Source: an uncultured Duncaniella sp. (lineage in GTDB: Bacteria; Bacteroidota; Bacteroidia; Bacteroidales; Muribaculaceae). From it: a DNA stretch of 15,008 nucleotides. Made by a program: the position numbers and the translations under genes. The notes below the pieces were generated by a model, which was given only the letters and a program-made list of their open reading frames with translations, was not told the origin of the DNA and searched no databases. How positions within the stretch are numbered: position 1 is the stretch's first letter; each line of letters begins with the position of its first letter. The DNA lies in the NCBI GenBank assembly GCA_910578615.1, contig CAJTRI010000009.1, forward strand, positions 25,134 through 40,141, given 5' to 3'. Below, in pieces: positions 14,153 to 15,008 of this stretch.

Positions 14153-14350
14153 TTACTTCATTGCAAGAAGAGACTTCACTGAGCCGGTGTCGGCGTGAGA
14201 CACAAGCGAGAAGTGGGTGAGGTTGCGCTTCTGCTTTTTGGTCTTCTTGGTGAGGATGTGGCTCTTGAAAGCGTGTTTTCTCTTGATCTTTCCTGATCCG
14301 GTAAGGGCGAACCTCTTTTTGGCACCGGAGTTAGTCTTAATCTTGGGCAT
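14153..14350 (-). CDS. rpmI: Large-subunit ribosomal protein L35 (bL35)
   Basis: A 65-residue, highly basic protein of the large ribosomal subunit. It begins MPKIKTNSGAKKRFALTGSG, the family signature, followed by KIKRKHAFKSHILTKK. The rest (KKQKRNLTHFSLVSHADTGSVKSLLAMK) fits L35. The length is standard. It sits between infC (77 bases upstream) and rplT (111 bases downstream) on the same strand, in the order widely conserved in bacteria. Confidence 0.97.
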   Translation of the reverse strand: MPKIKTNSGAKKRFALTGSGKIKRKHAFKSHILTKKTKKQKRNLTHFSLVSHADTGSVKSLLAMK

Positions 14351-14427
14351 TTTGGTTGTTTGAATTATAAATGTTTAAAATGACGGCGGACGGTGATCAA
14401 TAGGGACCGGCGCGCCTGTTGGTTTCA

Positions 14428-15008
14428 TTACTTTTTCTTCGGGCTGAGCATTATGATCATGCGCTTTCCTTCGAGCACGGGCATCTGGTCAACCTTGCCA
14501 TACTCTTCGAGATCGTTGGCAAAACGAAGCAACAGAACCTCGCCTTGTTCCTTGAACAGGATGGAACGTCCCTTGAAGAATACATAGGCCTTGACCTTGG
14601 CTCCCTCTTGAAGGAAACCTACTGCATGTTTTAACTTGAAGTTATAGTCATGATCATCAGTCTGGGGGCCAAAACGGATCTCCTTTACAACGACCTTGGT
14701 AGCCTTGGCTTTCTGTTCCTTCTGACGCTTTTTCTGCTGATAGAGGAACTTCTGATAGTCAAGAATCTTACACACAGGAGGCTCGGCGGTAGGAGAGATT
14801 TCTACAAGGTCAAGCTCCTGCTCTTCGGCAAGTTTTAGGGCTTCCTGAATGGAGTAGATGCCGGCCTCGACATTGTCACCGACGAGACGCACCTCGCGGG
14901 CGCGGATACGTTCGTTTATGGCATGAGGGTCTTTGTCTTTGTTGGGAACAAAGGGGCGGCGGGGGCCGTTATTGGGCCGGGTAGGACGAGGTATAAAGGG
15001 TTTTTTCT
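14428..15008 (-). CDS. infC: Translation initiation factor IF-3 (5' end beyond right edge)
   Basis: IF-3 binds the 30S subunit, prevents premature 50S joining and checks the start codon and initiator tRNA. The window holds 192 codons plus the stop, with no start: the frame is open to the edge. The N-domain begins at INERIRAREVRLVGDN (14919 downward). The linker is the Lys-rich QQKKRQKEQKAKATK, and the C-domain shows VKEIRFGPQTDDHDYNFK and GKRMIIML. A GTG at 14892 within REVRLVGDN is not the real start, because it would remove conserved IF-3 sequence. At least 28 residues precede INERIR and are rich in Pro, Arg and Asn (for example KKPFIPRPTRPNNGPRRPF), longer than in E. coli, where about 13 precede the same motif. 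infC heads infC-rpmI-rplT. Confidence 0.95.
   Translation of the reverse strand, partial: KKPFIPRPTRPNNGPRRPFVPNKDKDPHAINERIRAREVRLVGDNVEAGIYSIQEALKLAEEQELDLVEISPTAEPPVCKILDYQKFLYQQKKRQKEQKAKATKVVVKEIRFGPQTDDHDYNFKLKHAVGFLQEGAKVKAYVFFKGRSILFKEQGEVLLLRFANDLEEYGKVDQMPVLEGKRMIIMLSPKKK

Noticed and set aside
14409..14416. GGCGCGCC palindrome in the infC-rpmI spacer
   Set aside because: A single 8-base G+C palindrome with no partner or positional logic; it is probably chance.
14890..14892. GTG as start of infC
   Set aside because: The conserved INERIRARE of IF-3 lies upstream in the same open frame, so the gene begins further right, beyond the window.

Overview
The window looks like chromosomal core DNA from a member of the Bacteroidales. 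The evidence is the protein families and their order, roughly 50% G+C by eye, no Shine-Dalgarno sequences, and several good matches to the Bacteroidota housekeeping promoter (TTTG, 19-21 bases, TAnnTTTG). The G+C and gene flavour would suit Muribaculaceae, but that family assignment is inference. I see no transposase, integrase, phage gene, tRNA, rRNA or CRISPR array.

Left part, minus strand (1-8162). A cell-envelope and translation series reads right to left: yjbQ, then ftsX, a DUF3098 membrane protein, uppP, truB, queA and a YigZ/IMPACT protein. After a 157-base gap come rsfS and ftsH four bases apart, then a hairpin, a consensus promoter and the 5' part of pgk, which runs off the left edge. 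Four starts are moved inward from the longest reading frame. For ftsX and dnaB a promoter lies inside the longer frame; for truB and the DUF3098 gene the longer frame overlaps the upstream gene.

Centre, plus strand (8163-13399). trpB stands alone. It is preceded by a consensus promoter, a 21-codon reading frame with three Trp codons (two in tandem), and a 9-bp hairpin followed by a U-rich run. This has the architecture of a Trp-leader-peptide attenuator and is the most interesting element here. trpB ends in a perfect 19-bp hairpin, so it appears to be a single-gene unit. Next are an HdeD-family six-helix membrane protein, replicative helicase dnaB, and a secreted protein built almost entirely from twelve exact 21-residue leucine-rich repeats. 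The hdeD-like gene and the repeat gene share a 17-of-18 identical element just upstream of their starts.

Right part, minus strand (13632-15008). The infC-rpmI-rplT translation operon converges on the repeat-protein gene. Each side has its own strong terminator hairpin. infC is cut by the right edge; its frame stays open to the edge and encodes a basic, proline-rich N-terminal extension.
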